A DNA stretch of 12,829 nucleotides from Candidatus Poribacteria bacterium. Lineage in GTDB: Bacteria > Poribacteria > DTPJ01 > WJIO01. Positions 1-6,667 of this stretch are shown piece by piece. The notes beneath the pieces were generated by a model, which searched no databases, was not told where the DNA came from, and saw only the letters and a list, made by a program, of their open reading frames with translations. The stretch's first letter is position 1. Every line of letters starts with the position of its first letter. The translations under genes and the position numbers were made by a program. The DNA is taken from assembly GCA_014730235.1 (NCBI GenBank), contig WJIO01000125.1:1-12829 (forward strand). The letters run 5' to 3'.

Positions 1-45
1 ATTCCTGCTTCAAGCTTTTTCAAAAAGCTTGAAGCAGGAATGACA
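1..45. repeat. Truncated copy of an ATTCCTGC/GCAGGAAT inverted-repeat element
   Basis: Positions 1-20 and 22-41 are perfect 20-nt inverted arms around a single C at 21, giving a 41-bp palindrome. The right side then runs on as GCAGGAATGACA (34-45), which is exactly the terminal 12 bp of the complete element at 2563-2634. I read this as the right end of another member of the same dispersed family, cut by the window edge. It could also fold as a terminator for an upstream gene, but no T-run follows. Confidence 0.6.
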
Positions 46-64
46 AGTTGAGGGAATTTTCAAT

Positions 65-91
65 TATAACCACACTGAACCCGGAATAGCC
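65..91 (-). repeat. Solo end of an ISL3-like miniature element
   Basis: Read on the minus strand this begins GG.T.TTCCGGGTT and continues AGTGTGGT. It matches the left end of the complete 80-bp element at 5513-5592 and the solo end at 2517-2540 with only a few differences. No partner end is visible between 1 and 64, so this is either a decayed copy or one whose other half lies outside the window. Confidence 0.5.
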
Positions 92-127
92 AAATTTTAA
101 CTTGGGCTGGTGACTGAAGTATATATC

Positions 128-156
128 TTGACACCCATCTTTTGAAATGCTATCAT
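128..156 (+). promoter_or_regulatory. Sigma-70 promoter of the glycyl radical enzyme gene
   Basis: TTGACA (128-133), a 17-nt spacer, then TATCAT (151-156). Transcription would start near 163, leaving a leader of about 43 nt before the ATG at 206. The perfect -35 box and ideal spacing make this a confident call. It also argues against using the GTG at 176 as the start, because that would leave almost no leader. Confidence 0.75.
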
Positions 157-205
157 TTCATTCAATCAGAACCCTGTGAATAACAATCTGCAAGGAGATA
201 TAAAT

Positions 206-2431
206 ATGGGCGCAACAATAGATGAATTGACGTATCAAGAACGTTTGGCTATGCTTCACGCTACAAAGCTGGAGCATACAAAGCAGAAGCAGGAAACCCG
301 GGGGGCAATGGATCATGACGACCAGGGGCAGGTTCCCCTTCCTCCCGAAGCTTCGGAAGAGGTAGAAGCCGTAAGTGGCTCCGGTGTTGTCATAAAAGAC
401 CTGATATTAAAGGGTTTTGAACCAAAAAACAATCACCCCAGCGGCGGCTTTTTTGGCCCAAAAATCACCGGTGAAAATTTCCGTATGCTTCTGGATGCTC
501 ATCCCACATATATTAACCCGGTCAGTTCTATGGTTGGTGTGTATATGGTGAATTTCAACTCCTACCGTAAACCCGGTTGGAACCCAGACTATGATTATTC
601 TCATCTTCATGAAGACCAGAGGAAGTATCATCTCAGCACTGGAATTGGAGGTGTCCAGCACTTCTGTCCGGATTTGACAATAGGACTTGAATTGGGATGG
701 GGTGGACTGCTAGATAAGGTAAGACACTATAGAGAAATTAACACCGGTGCTGAGGATTTTTATCAGGGCCTGGAAGAAATTATAATAGGTATGCAGGACT
801 GGATCAGACGACATGGGGAAGATGCCCTTAAAATGGCTGAGACAGAGGAGAATCCGCAGTTGAAAGAAAATCTGGAAACTATGGCGGATGTATGTCAAAG
901 ACTCACCACAGAACCACCTGTAACCTTCCGGGAAGCCTGTCAGTGGTTGGTGTTTTTCCAGGCGGCTGCCAAGATGTTTAACGGAAGTGGAGAATGGGGT
1001 CAGTTGGATGAACTGCTGAAACCTTACTATGAAAGGGACATGGAAGCGGGGATAATTACTGATGAAGAGGCCATATTCCACATAGCATGTCTGCTTTTGA
1101 GCGAAACTGCCTATATTCAACTGGGCGGCCCCGATGCCAAGGGGAATGATCAATCGAGCAAAGTATCATATTTGGTGCTGGAAGCTATACATAATCTGAA
1201 AATACCGGCTAATATTGCCATCCGTATAGGCGAAGGGCTTGATGATGAGCTTTTCCGTCGTGGGCTTGAGATTCTTTTTGAGGATAAGATGGGCTTCCCC
1301 AAATTTATGGGTGATAAACCTGTAAACGAGGGATTCATGAAAAATGGTTATCCCATAGAGCTTGCCCGTCAGCGCACATACTCAGGATGTCACTGGCTGG
1401 CCATTCCCGGACGGGAATATACCATGAATGACCTCATTAAAATTGAACTGGGAACTGTATTTGATGTGGCCCTGAAAGATATGATGTCAGAAGAATCAGA
1501 ACCCAGCATTGATAAGCTCTGGGATTATTTTAAAAAACATTTGCACCGGGCTGTGGAAGTTATTGCCCAGAGTATAGATTTTCACCTGGAACACATGCAC
1601 AAGGTTTTCCCTGAACTTTACCTCGACCTGTTCTGTCACGGCCCCGTAGAAAAGGGTCTGGATGCTACCAACGGTGGGGTTGAATTTTATAATTTATGCG
1701 TGGATGCAGCATCATTAGCTACCGCCGCTGATTCTTTTGCCGCTATTCAGCAGCGCGTAGAGCAGGAAAAACGTCTGACATGGTCGAAGATGATGGAATA
1801 TCTGGAAAACGACTGGGCTGGTCAGGATGGTGAACAGGCTCGATTGATGATGAGAAATATCCGACGTTTCGGGAGCGGTGGTTCTCAGGCTGATGAATGG
1901 GCGTTGAAAATTTCCCGGACATTTACAGAAATGGTGAAAGAAAACCCAACACCCGATGGCTATAACATGATACCGGGATTGTTCTCCTGGGCCAGTGTTA
2001 TCGGCTTCGGGAAGCAACTGGGTGCAACCCCTAACGGCAGGCATGCAGGGGATCCTGTTTCTCATGGGCCAAACCCGGATCCCGGTTTCAACGAGGGCAA
2101 GGGTGGAACCCCGACCCAGATGGTAAAAGCCGTAGCCGCCGTTCAGCCCGGATATGGAAATACAGCACCACTGCAACTAGACCTTGATCCCGGAATGGTG
2201 GAAACTGACGAAGGGCTTGATAAGGTGGAAGCCCTTATCAGAAGCCACTTCGATCTGGGTGGAACGCTTATTAATATAAATGTACTGGATAAAGAAACTG
2301 TGCTGGACGCCTATGAGAATCCGTCGAAATATCCGGATTTGATAGTCAGAGTTACGGGATTTAGCGCATATTTCGCCAGTCTCTCTGAAGACCTTCGTAA
2401 ATTTGTGGTTAACCGGATTGTTGAAGGGTAG
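206..2431 (+). CDS. Glycyl radical enzyme, pyruvate formate-lyase superfamily, substrate unassigned
   Basis: Oxygen-sensitive radical enzyme of 741 residues. The C-terminal glycyl radical loop is present as RVTGFSAYF, with the radical Gly at residue 718, followed by the family-typical helix ending VVNRIVEG. The PFL-type barrel is recognisable from EWGQLDELLKPYYERD and from ATPNGRHAGDPVSHGPNP. The thiyl cysteine is Cys395 in SGCHWLAIPGREYT. Known dehydratases and C-S or C-N lyases of the family usually have Cys-x-Glu here (GCVE); this protein has Cys-His-Trp, so their acid/base chemistry cannot be assumed. Pyruvate formate-lyase itself uses Cys-Cys and is also excluded. Start chosen at ATG 206 because AAGGAG (192-197) lies 8 nt upstream. 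The required radical-SAM activase is not in the window; it may lie upstream or act in trans. A consensus promoter precedes the gene and a strong terminator follows, so it looks monocistronic. Family assignment is sure; substrate is unknown. Confidence 0.9.
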   Translation: MGATIDELTYQERLAMLHATKLEHTKQKQETRGAMDHDDQGQVPLPPEASEEVEAVSGSGVVIKDLILKGFEPKNNHPSGGFFGPKITGENFRMLLDAHPTYINPVSSMVGVYMVNFNSYRKPGWNPDYDYSHLHEDQRKYHLSTGIGGVQHFCPDLTIGLELGWGGLLDKVRHYREINTGAEDFYQGLEEIIIGMQDWIRRHGEDALKMAETEENPQLKENLETMADVCQRLTTEPPVTFREACQWLVFFQAAAKMFNGSGEWGQLDELLKPYYERDMEAGIITDEEAIFHIACLLLSETAYIQLGGPDAKGNDQSSKVSYLVLEAIHNLKIPANIAIRIGEGLDDELFRRGLEILFEDKMGFPKFMGDKPVNEGFMKNGYPIELARQRTYSGCHWLAIPGREYTMNDLIKIELGTVFDVALKDMMSEESEPSIDKLWDYFKKHLHRAVEVIAQSIDFHLEHMHKVFPELYLDLFCHGPVEKGLDATNGGVEFYNLCVDAASLATAADSFAAIQQRVEQEKRLTWSKMMEYLENDWAGQDGEQARLMMRNIRRFGSGGSQADEWALKISRTFTEMVKENPTPDGYNMIPGLFSWASVIGFGKQLGATPNGRHAGDPVSHGPNPDPGFNEGKGGTPTQMVKAVAAVQPGYGNTAPLQLDLDPGMVETDEGLDKVEALIRSHFDLGGTLININVLDKETVLDAYENPSKYPDLIVRVTGFSAYFASLSEDLRKFVVNRIVEG

Positions 2432-2468
2432 TTTTTTGGCAATGGTGTTTGGCGCTTCCAATCCTCCT

Positions 2469-2497
2469 AAATCCCCCTTTAAGAAAGGGGGATTTTT
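2469..2497 (+). terminator. Rho-independent terminator after the glycyl radical enzyme gene
   Basis: AAATCCCCCTTT (2469-2480) pairs perfectly with AAAGGGGGATTT (2484-2495) around a 3-nt AAG loop. The T-run at 2493-2497 follows the G-rich arm. The hairpin starts 38 nt after the stop codon. The same C5/G5 palindrome type is also common as a dispersed repeat in environmental genomes, so it may be a repeat serving as terminator. Confidence 0.8.
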
Positions 2498-2516
2498 AGA
2501 ACTGCTAAATAAAAAT

Positions 2517-2543
2517 GGTTCTTCCGGGTTTAGTGTGGTAAAG
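2517..2543 (+). repeat. Solo end of the ISL3-like miniature element
   Basis: GGTTCTTCCGGGTTTAGTGT followed by GGTAAAG matches the left end of the complete element at 5513-5592 at all but two of its first 22 bases (GG for AA after TTCC). No GGAAGAACC partner occurs downstream before 2670, so only one end survives here. It lies between the terminator and the 72-bp inverted-repeat element. Confidence 0.55.
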
Positions 2544-2562
2544 ATAATAAACTACTTTATGC

Positions 2563-2634
2563 TGTCATTCCTGCGGAGGTAGGAATCTAGTCTTTATGCG
2601 GATCTACTGGATTCCTGCCTTCGCAGGAATGACA
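2563..2634. repeat. 72-bp miniature inverted-repeat element (TGTCATTCCTGC ends)
   Basis: Perfect 12-bp terminal inverted repeats: TGTCATTCCTGC (2563-2574) and GCAGGAATGACA (2623-2634). Each end also forms its own small hairpin: ATTCCTGC/GTAGGAAT at 2567-2586, and ATTCCTGC with a CTTC loop and GCAGGAAT at 2611-2630. The element has no coding capacity and belongs to a dispersed non-autonomous repeat type. The right-hand hairpin could stop transcripts of the convergent minus-strand gene ending at 2670. Positions 1-45 hold part of another copy. Confidence 0.75.
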
Positions 2635-2669
2635 GAATAATTGATATTCATTTAATTGATATTGATTTT

Positions 2670-5459
2670 TTAACGATTACTAAAATTAAACGTGCCTTTG
2701 GAGAAATACCTTCGATGGGCTTCCTGAACATAGCTGTCTTGTAAGCTTCCGTCTTTTAAGACCCTTACAGTACCTCGGTTGGCGTAATAGTGCCAGTGCC
2801 AGCCGAACTGGTCGAATATTTTCAGGTAGTCCATCATAAGGGTTAAAGCGCAGGCGTTATCATAAACGCTTTCCTCAGTCTGCTCAAAACCTCCGAATTC
2901 GCCCAGATGCATAGGTCTTCGGGAATCAATGGCAAATTTAAATGCCGGTATCCAGCGTTTTAATATATCCGTTATGTCATGATCCTGATTGGGCCAGCGA
3001 GGTGGTAGCCTGTATTCGTAGTCATGGAAGCTGTAGACTGTAAGCTCATCTCCGGTTGGCTTTAGCTTCCTGAAAGCCTCCTGGGGAAATGGACTGGCTC
3101 CGGGTCCCCAGGGCGGAAAGGCCTCCACGTATATAAGGTGATCTTTATCCACACTCCTTATGGTATGGGTTATTTTTTGTATCAAGGCGTTATAGGCCGG
3201 GTATTCCCTGGTTTCTGGCTCGTTTAGCAGATCGTAGGCTACAGCATCCGGGGGATAATCCTTACACTGTTCCGCCAGTTTCCTGAAATGCTCAACAATA
3301 TCAGGAACCCATTTTTCATCGGTGTTAAAGACGTTTTGAATACCCCTTTCCCAACACCATTCCAGGGTTTTCATGGCTCTTTCGCCGGTCTGATTATGCT
3401 GTGGTCTGAAGGTGTTAGCGCCTGTCTTTACGATAGTTTCGATCTCTGTAATGCTTCCTGGTTCGCCTATATCAGTATTTCCAAAGCAGTAAGAGGTGAA
3501 ACCTCCGAAGCGCTTTATTTTGTCCAGGGGAACCCGGTATATTATATATTCCTGATCAACTGCGGCTATATGATCTCCCCATATTCCCCTTGATCCCAGG
3601 ATTTCAGCATCGCTGATTACCTCTAAACCCGGGTAATTCGTCATTAGACCATAAGTAGCCAGTGGTGGTAGTGGTGCAACGGTTAAAGGTTCAGTTCCCC
3701 ATTCATCCTCAAAATCCCAGTAATTATATACATCAGCGCATATGATAGCGTTTCTGTCACCGGGATCAGTGGTAAATATCTCGCTGAAGGTAACAGGATA
3801 CATTAACAAAGCCCTTGACCATAGACGACACTGGCTGATAAAATCAGCCGCATCTTCTTCATCCAATGTATTAGATGTCATAATCCTGGCGGTTCTGAGG
3901 AGTCCGCGCCATTCCTTAAAGGGTCGCAGTAGGAAAAATTCTTCTTCGGTTTCGTCAAACTCTACATAAACCTCATTTGTTCCCTTTTCGTCGGTTTTGA
4001 AGACGATTTTCTCCGGGTTAGTGGTAAAGACTAGTTGTTCCGGCAGATGTGCGCCAGCAGAAAGGTCAGTCACCAGCAAAATCCAGTTTTCTTCCATCTT
4101 ACCGTGTTTTATAAGGTCATATACAATTCCGTTTTCATCGGGTTTCAGTATTCTTACCTTGCCATCCAATACAACCCAGATACCAATAGGGCCTAGATTT
4201 TGAGGTTTGTTATAGACTTTAACAGGTTCCAGATTATTCCAGCCTTTGAGCACAAATTCTTTATCCTCAGCGGTAATAAAAATTGCAGGTGATAACGGAC
4301 TGGCCAACATACGTGCCGGTGAATCAATACTTAAACCCCAGTCTTCTATATTGCTATCCAGTAACGCGTTGGTGTCGAACCATCCGAATTTATTTTCAAC
4401 ACAACTGCATAAATCGTTTATAATTCGTCTGGAACGTATTTCATCCATTAGATCCCTGCATTCGACAATTGCTGGCATTATTCCTGAGTATTCTTCTTCA
4501 TCAATAAGCTCCCGCATATGTGAAGTGAGGGCTATTAAACCATCTATTGTATATTCAGTTATTTCCAATTCACTCTCTGATGCTTCCAGAGCTTCAAGGC
4601 CTACCAGATGGTTTTCCAGATTGGTTATTTCATCCATCAAGCGGAAATACCACGTTAAAGCTTCTGCTATTGAATGTTTCCATCCCGATCGTCCTTCGGT
4701 ATCTATGGTTTCTATGGCCTTTTCCAGAATCCAGTTGGAATGTCTTTCTATGCCGCACCATCCATAGGCTTCCCATTCTACTACAGCTATACCCTTTTCT
4801 CCCAGCATTTTCAGCCGCCATTTAGCATCTTCATCCAGCTTTTTCAGGCGCGTCTCTGATAGCTGTTGACATATTTTCATAACTTGATCCCGGGATGTCT
4901 CCAGGGATTTATCCTCTTTTTCTTTAACAGGAAACCACGAGGATGAATCAAAATCTGTTTTCATGCAAGGTTCAAAATCCAGCATGGTGAGGGGAGGGAA
5001 TTTCATTACTTTCCAGTTATCCGCATTGGAAATTATCTTATCTGCTTCACCATCTTCATAAATTACATATCCCGATAATGCAAAACCATCTGCCTTTGTG
5101 CTTATTGCCAATACATTTTCACCCTTATGTAAAAGATGACCTAGTTCGATATTTATAGTTATAGGCTTTGAATCTTTATCCTGAAAATAATCGCCTATTA
5201 GATTACCATTTAGATATATGTAGATGAAGTTTGATGATATTGCCTGGAATCCGGCAGTAAAAGGTTTATCTTTTACCTCGATAATAGTTCTGTAGACTAT
5301 GGGACATACCGGATATTCATTGGTCTTCCAGAAAAGAGAACCGGGAGGAAATTCTGGTTCTTTATCATCCCAGTCAGGCTCAATCCAGGGAGCGGCATTG
5401 GCCGCTGCCAGGGCGAAGACTGAACCTAAACAGGTTATTGCAAAGGTGTTTTTCCACAT
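2670..5459 (-). CDS. Secreted multidomain glycoside hydrolase with GH5-like (clan A) catalytic domain
   Basis: Protein of 929 residues. Residues 1-22 are a Sec signal peptide (MWKN, hydrophobic core, cleavage after AANA). About 30-170 is a beta-sandwich of the GH2 sugar-binding type (YLNGNLIGDYF; HKGENVLAIST). About 180-380 is mostly helical and acidic, and about 390-530 looks beta-rich; neither is recognised. The last 300 or so residues are a TIM-barrel hydrolase: YDLLNEPE supplies the acid/base Glu747, YSFHDYEY the conserved His and Tyr, HLGEFGG the nucleophile Glu854, and WHWHYY the final aromatic strand. The 107-residue gap between the two glutamates suits GH5-type retaining hydrolases. 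Most likely it cleaves a beta-linked plant or algal polysaccharide outside the cytoplasm; the substrate cannot be read. Start ATG at 5459 is supported by AGGAG a few bases upstream and by the signal peptide. It is convergent with the glycyl radical enzyme gene and divergent from the concanavalin-like pair. Confidence 0.85.
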   Translation of the reverse strand: MWKNTFAITCLGSVFALAAANAAPWIEPDWDDKEPEFPPGSLFWKTNEYPVCPIVYRTIIEVKDKPFTAGFQAISSNFIYIYLNGNLIGDYFQDKDSKPITINIELGHLLHKGENVLAISTKADGFALSGYVIYEDGEADKIISNADNWKVMKFPPLTMLDFEPCMKTDFDSSSWFPVKEKEDKSLETSRDQVMKICQQLSETRLKKLDEDAKWRLKMLGEKGIAVVEWEAYGWCGIERHSNWILEKAIETIDTEGRSGWKHSIAEALTWYFRLMDEITNLENHLVGLEALEASESELEITEYTIDGLIALTSHMRELIDEEEYSGIMPAIVECRDLMDEIRSRRIINDLCSCVENKFGWFDTNALLDSNIEDWGLSIDSPARMLASPLSPAIFITAEDKEFVLKGWNNLEPVKVYNKPQNLGPIGIWVVLDGKVRILKPDENGIVYDLIKHGKMEENWILLVTDLSAGAHLPEQLVFTTNPEKIVFKTDEKGTNEVYVEFDETEEEFFLLRPFKEWRGLLRTARIMTSNTLDEEDAADFISQCRLWSRALLMYPVTFSEIFTTDPGDRNAIICADVYNYWDFEDEWGTEPLTVAPLPPLATYGLMTNYPGLEVISDAEILGSRGIWGDHIAAVDQEYIIYRVPLDKIKRFGGFTSYCFGNTDIGEPGSITEIETIVKTGANTFRPQHNQTGERAMKTLEWCWERGIQNVFNTDEKWVPDIVEHFRKLAEQCKDYPPDAVAYDLLNEPETREYPAYNALIQKITHTIRSVDKDHLIYVEAFPPWGPGASPFPQEAFRKLKPTGDELTVYSFHDYEYRLPPRWPNQDHDITDILKRWIPAFKFAIDSRRPMHLGEFGGFEQTEESVYDNACALTLMMDYLKIFDQFGWHWHYYANRGTVRVLKDGSLQDSYVQEAHRRYFSKGTFNFSNR

Positions 5460-5480
5460 GAAAATTCTCCTGTATTAAAA

Positions 5481-5492
5481 AGCTTGCAAGCT
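5481..5492. promoter_or_regulatory. Palindrome at the predicted start of the hydrolase transcript
   Basis: AGCTTGCAAGCT is a perfect 12-bp palindrome overlapping the predicted +1 (about 5488) of the minus-strand hydrolase gene. This is a typical position for a repressor operator, but the palindrome is short and no second copy was seen, so the role is inferred. Confidence 0.3.
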
Positions 5493-5494
5493 CG

Positions 5495-5523
5495 ATTTTA
5501 AAATTGATTTTTGGTTCTTCCAA
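5495..5523 (-). promoter_or_regulatory. Candidate promoter of the glycoside hydrolase gene
   Basis: On the minus strand, TTGGAA (5523-5518), a 17-nt spacer, then TAAAAT (5500-5495), placing the start near 5488 and leaving a leader of about 28 nt. The -10 box matches 5 of 6 and the -35 box 4 of 6 consensus bases. The -35 hexamer lies inside the left end of the miniature element at 5513-5592. Confidence 0.45.
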
Positions 5524-5600
5524 GTTTAGTGTGGTGAACATCTTTTGTTAAATTTGAGATTGTTAATTTAACCCAGTCAAGTCGGAAGAACCTGATTTTT
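5505..5600. mobile_element. Complete 80-bp miniature element with ISL3-like ends and 8-bp target duplication
   Basis: The element (5513-5592) starts GGTTCTTCC and ends GGAAGAACC, perfect 9-bp terminal inverted repeats, with weaker similarity continuing inward. It is flanked by TGATTTTT at 5505-5512 and again at 5593-5600, a perfect 8-bp direct repeat. An 8-bp target duplication and GG-starting ends are characteristic of the ISL3 transposase family, so this is best read as a non-autonomous element moved by an ISL3-type transposase encoded elsewhere. No coding capacity. Solo ends of the same family lie at 65-91 and 2517-2543. Confidence 0.75.
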
Positions 5601-5786
5601 ATAATGCCATTATAAAATTGGTAATAATAAATATCAATAGTAAAATTTTGAGCTTCGAATATAAGTTCAGACAGAAATCCTGTGAGAATTTTTCTTCATG
5701 CTGAAAACCCCTAAAATTCTCTTATAAAAGGGAGAGTTTAGAGGTACTTTTCTCAAAATTTTCTGCCTGGAAACGCTTGTTTTTAC
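5601..5786. other. AT-rich intergenic stretch with nested imperfect inverted repeats
   Basis: No gene seen. GAGAATTTT near 5684 and AAAATTCTC near 5713 form a 9-bp inverted pair. CAGACAGAAAT (5668-5678) and ATTTTCTGCCTG (5758-5769) form an imperfect outer pair. These could be a decayed small element or an upstream regulatory structure for the gene at 5873. Nothing decides between them. Confidence 0.3.
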
Positions 5787-5815
5787 TTGACTATATCATC
5801 ATAATATGTTAGATT
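5787..5815 (+). promoter_or_regulatory. Promoter of the concanavalin-like paralog pair
   Basis: TTGACT (5787-5792), a 17-nt spacer, then TAGATT (5810-5815), with transcription expected near 5822 and a leader of about 50 nt. The -35 is 5 of 6, the -10 only 4 of 6. A strong AGGAGGT ribosome site (5859-5865) follows before the ATG at 5873. Confidence 0.5.
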
Positions 5816-5872
5816 AATTTTGGGTAAGTATGTTATTAAGTTGATGTAAATTAGTAACAGGAGGTATAAAAC

Positions 5873-6613
5873 ATGAAGTTTTTAGTTTCAATCATACTGG
5901 CATCAATGTTGATGCTTTTTGCTGGTGTGGTTTACGCTGTGAATCTGGACGATTTTAACGGCCAAAATCTCGACGACATGTGGACTGTTCGAGATCCTTC
6001 CAATAAAGCTGAATATCGTCTAGAAGAAGGTAAACTTATCGTTGACCTTGAAGCAGGGGCTGATATGTATATACAGGGAACAGATAATGGTGTTTGTTTC
6101 CTTATGGATCCCCCTGATATGGAAGATTTCACCCTGGAAATGAAGGTTAATGTAGCCGTTGACGGAACTCAACCTCCAGCCTGTCAGGTTGGTCCACTTC
6201 TTTTCAACGAAGGTGCCTGGGCTTATAGTGCCTGGGGTCCGTATAGTGCTGGTCAGGATATACGATTGGAAGATTGTATCGCGGCTGATTATCGCTGGCG
6301 GGATCAAACTAATATTGGTATTAACCCGGGTGATGTAGAAATAGATCAGGATGTATGGTTAAGAATTGTTAAGACTGGAGAAGAATTAGAGTTTTTTGCT
6401 AAAAGTGATGCGAATGCAGATTGGGTTTCTGGTGGTGTTGATACAAAGCTTGGGCCAAACTATACCCCGGGTAATTACCAGGTAGGTATTGTCCTCAAAA
6501 GCTGGGGAGGCTCAGTTGATAGCACCTTTGAAATAGATTATTTTAATATCCCAGAAATTGCTCCGGTAGAGTCTAACGGCAAACTGGCGACCACTTGGTC
6601 TGCCATTAAGTAG
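5873..6613 (+). CDS. Secreted concanavalin-like (DUF1349-like) protein with C-terminal KLATTWSAIK motif, copy 1
   Basis: 246 residues. Residues 1-22 are a Sec signal peptide (cleavage after VVYA). The mature part is a beta-sandwich: DFTLEMKV near 85, a highly conserved core WAYSAWGPYSAGQDI (116-130) then RLEDC, YRWRDQ at 140, WLRIVKTG...LEFFAKSD at 162-179, and SWGGSVDSTF...IDYF near the end. This layout resembles DUF1349/LamG-type concanavalin folds, which bind or act on carbohydrates; a specific role cannot be read. After a short variable linker the protein ends GKLATTWSAIK (236-246). Cys104 and Cys135 are shared with the paralog and might form a disulfide; Cys75 is not shared. AGGAGGT (5859-5865) fixes the start. 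It is followed 54 nt later by its paralog, likely in the same transcript. Roughly 60 percent of residues are identical between the two by eye. Confidence 0.85.
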   Translation: MKFLVSIILASMLMLFAGVVYAVNLDDFNGQNLDDMWTVRDPSNKAEYRLEEGKLIVDLEAGADMYIQGTDNGVCFLMDPPDMEDFTLEMKVNVAVDGTQPPACQVGPLLFNEGAWAYSAWGPYSAGQDIRLEDCIAADYRWRDQTNIGINPGDVEIDQDVWLRIVKTGEELEFFAKSDANADWVSGGVDTKLGPNYTPGNYQVGIVLKSWGGSVDSTFEIDYFNIPEIAPVESNGKLATTWSAIK

Positions 6614-6618
6614 CAAAA

Positions 6619-6640
6619 TCCTGCTTATGCAGGGAATTTT
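6619..6640 (+). other. Weak hairpin between the two paralogs
   Basis: CCTGC (6620-6624), a TTAT loop and GCAGG (6629-6633), followed by GAATTTTT. The 5-bp stem and short T-run could give partial termination, making the downstream paralog less expressed. It could equally be a remnant of the ATTCCTGC repeat family, whose core it resembles. Confidence 0.3.
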
Positions 6641-6667
6641 TAATTGAGCCTTTAAGGAGGTTTTCTA

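Noticed and set aside
176-205. GTG at 176 as an earlier start of the glycyl radical enzyme
   Set aside because: It has no Shine-Dalgarno sequence, lies about 13 nt from the predicted transcription start, and the AAGGAG at 192-197 is correctly placed for the ATG at 206.
3288-4859. Several open frames of 60-170 codons on the plus strand
   Set aside because: They lie opposite the hydrolase gene, lack ribosome sites and show Ser-rich composition typical of antisense shadows.
5400-5459. Possible lipoprotein signal around Cys10 of the hydrolase
   Set aside because: The residues before Cys (AIT) do not fit a lipobox and the Cys sits inside the hydrophobic core; a normal cleavage site follows AANA.
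5668-5769. Imperfect inverted repeats as a second miniature element in the divergent region
   Set aside because: The arms are short and mismatched, and no flanking target duplication was found.
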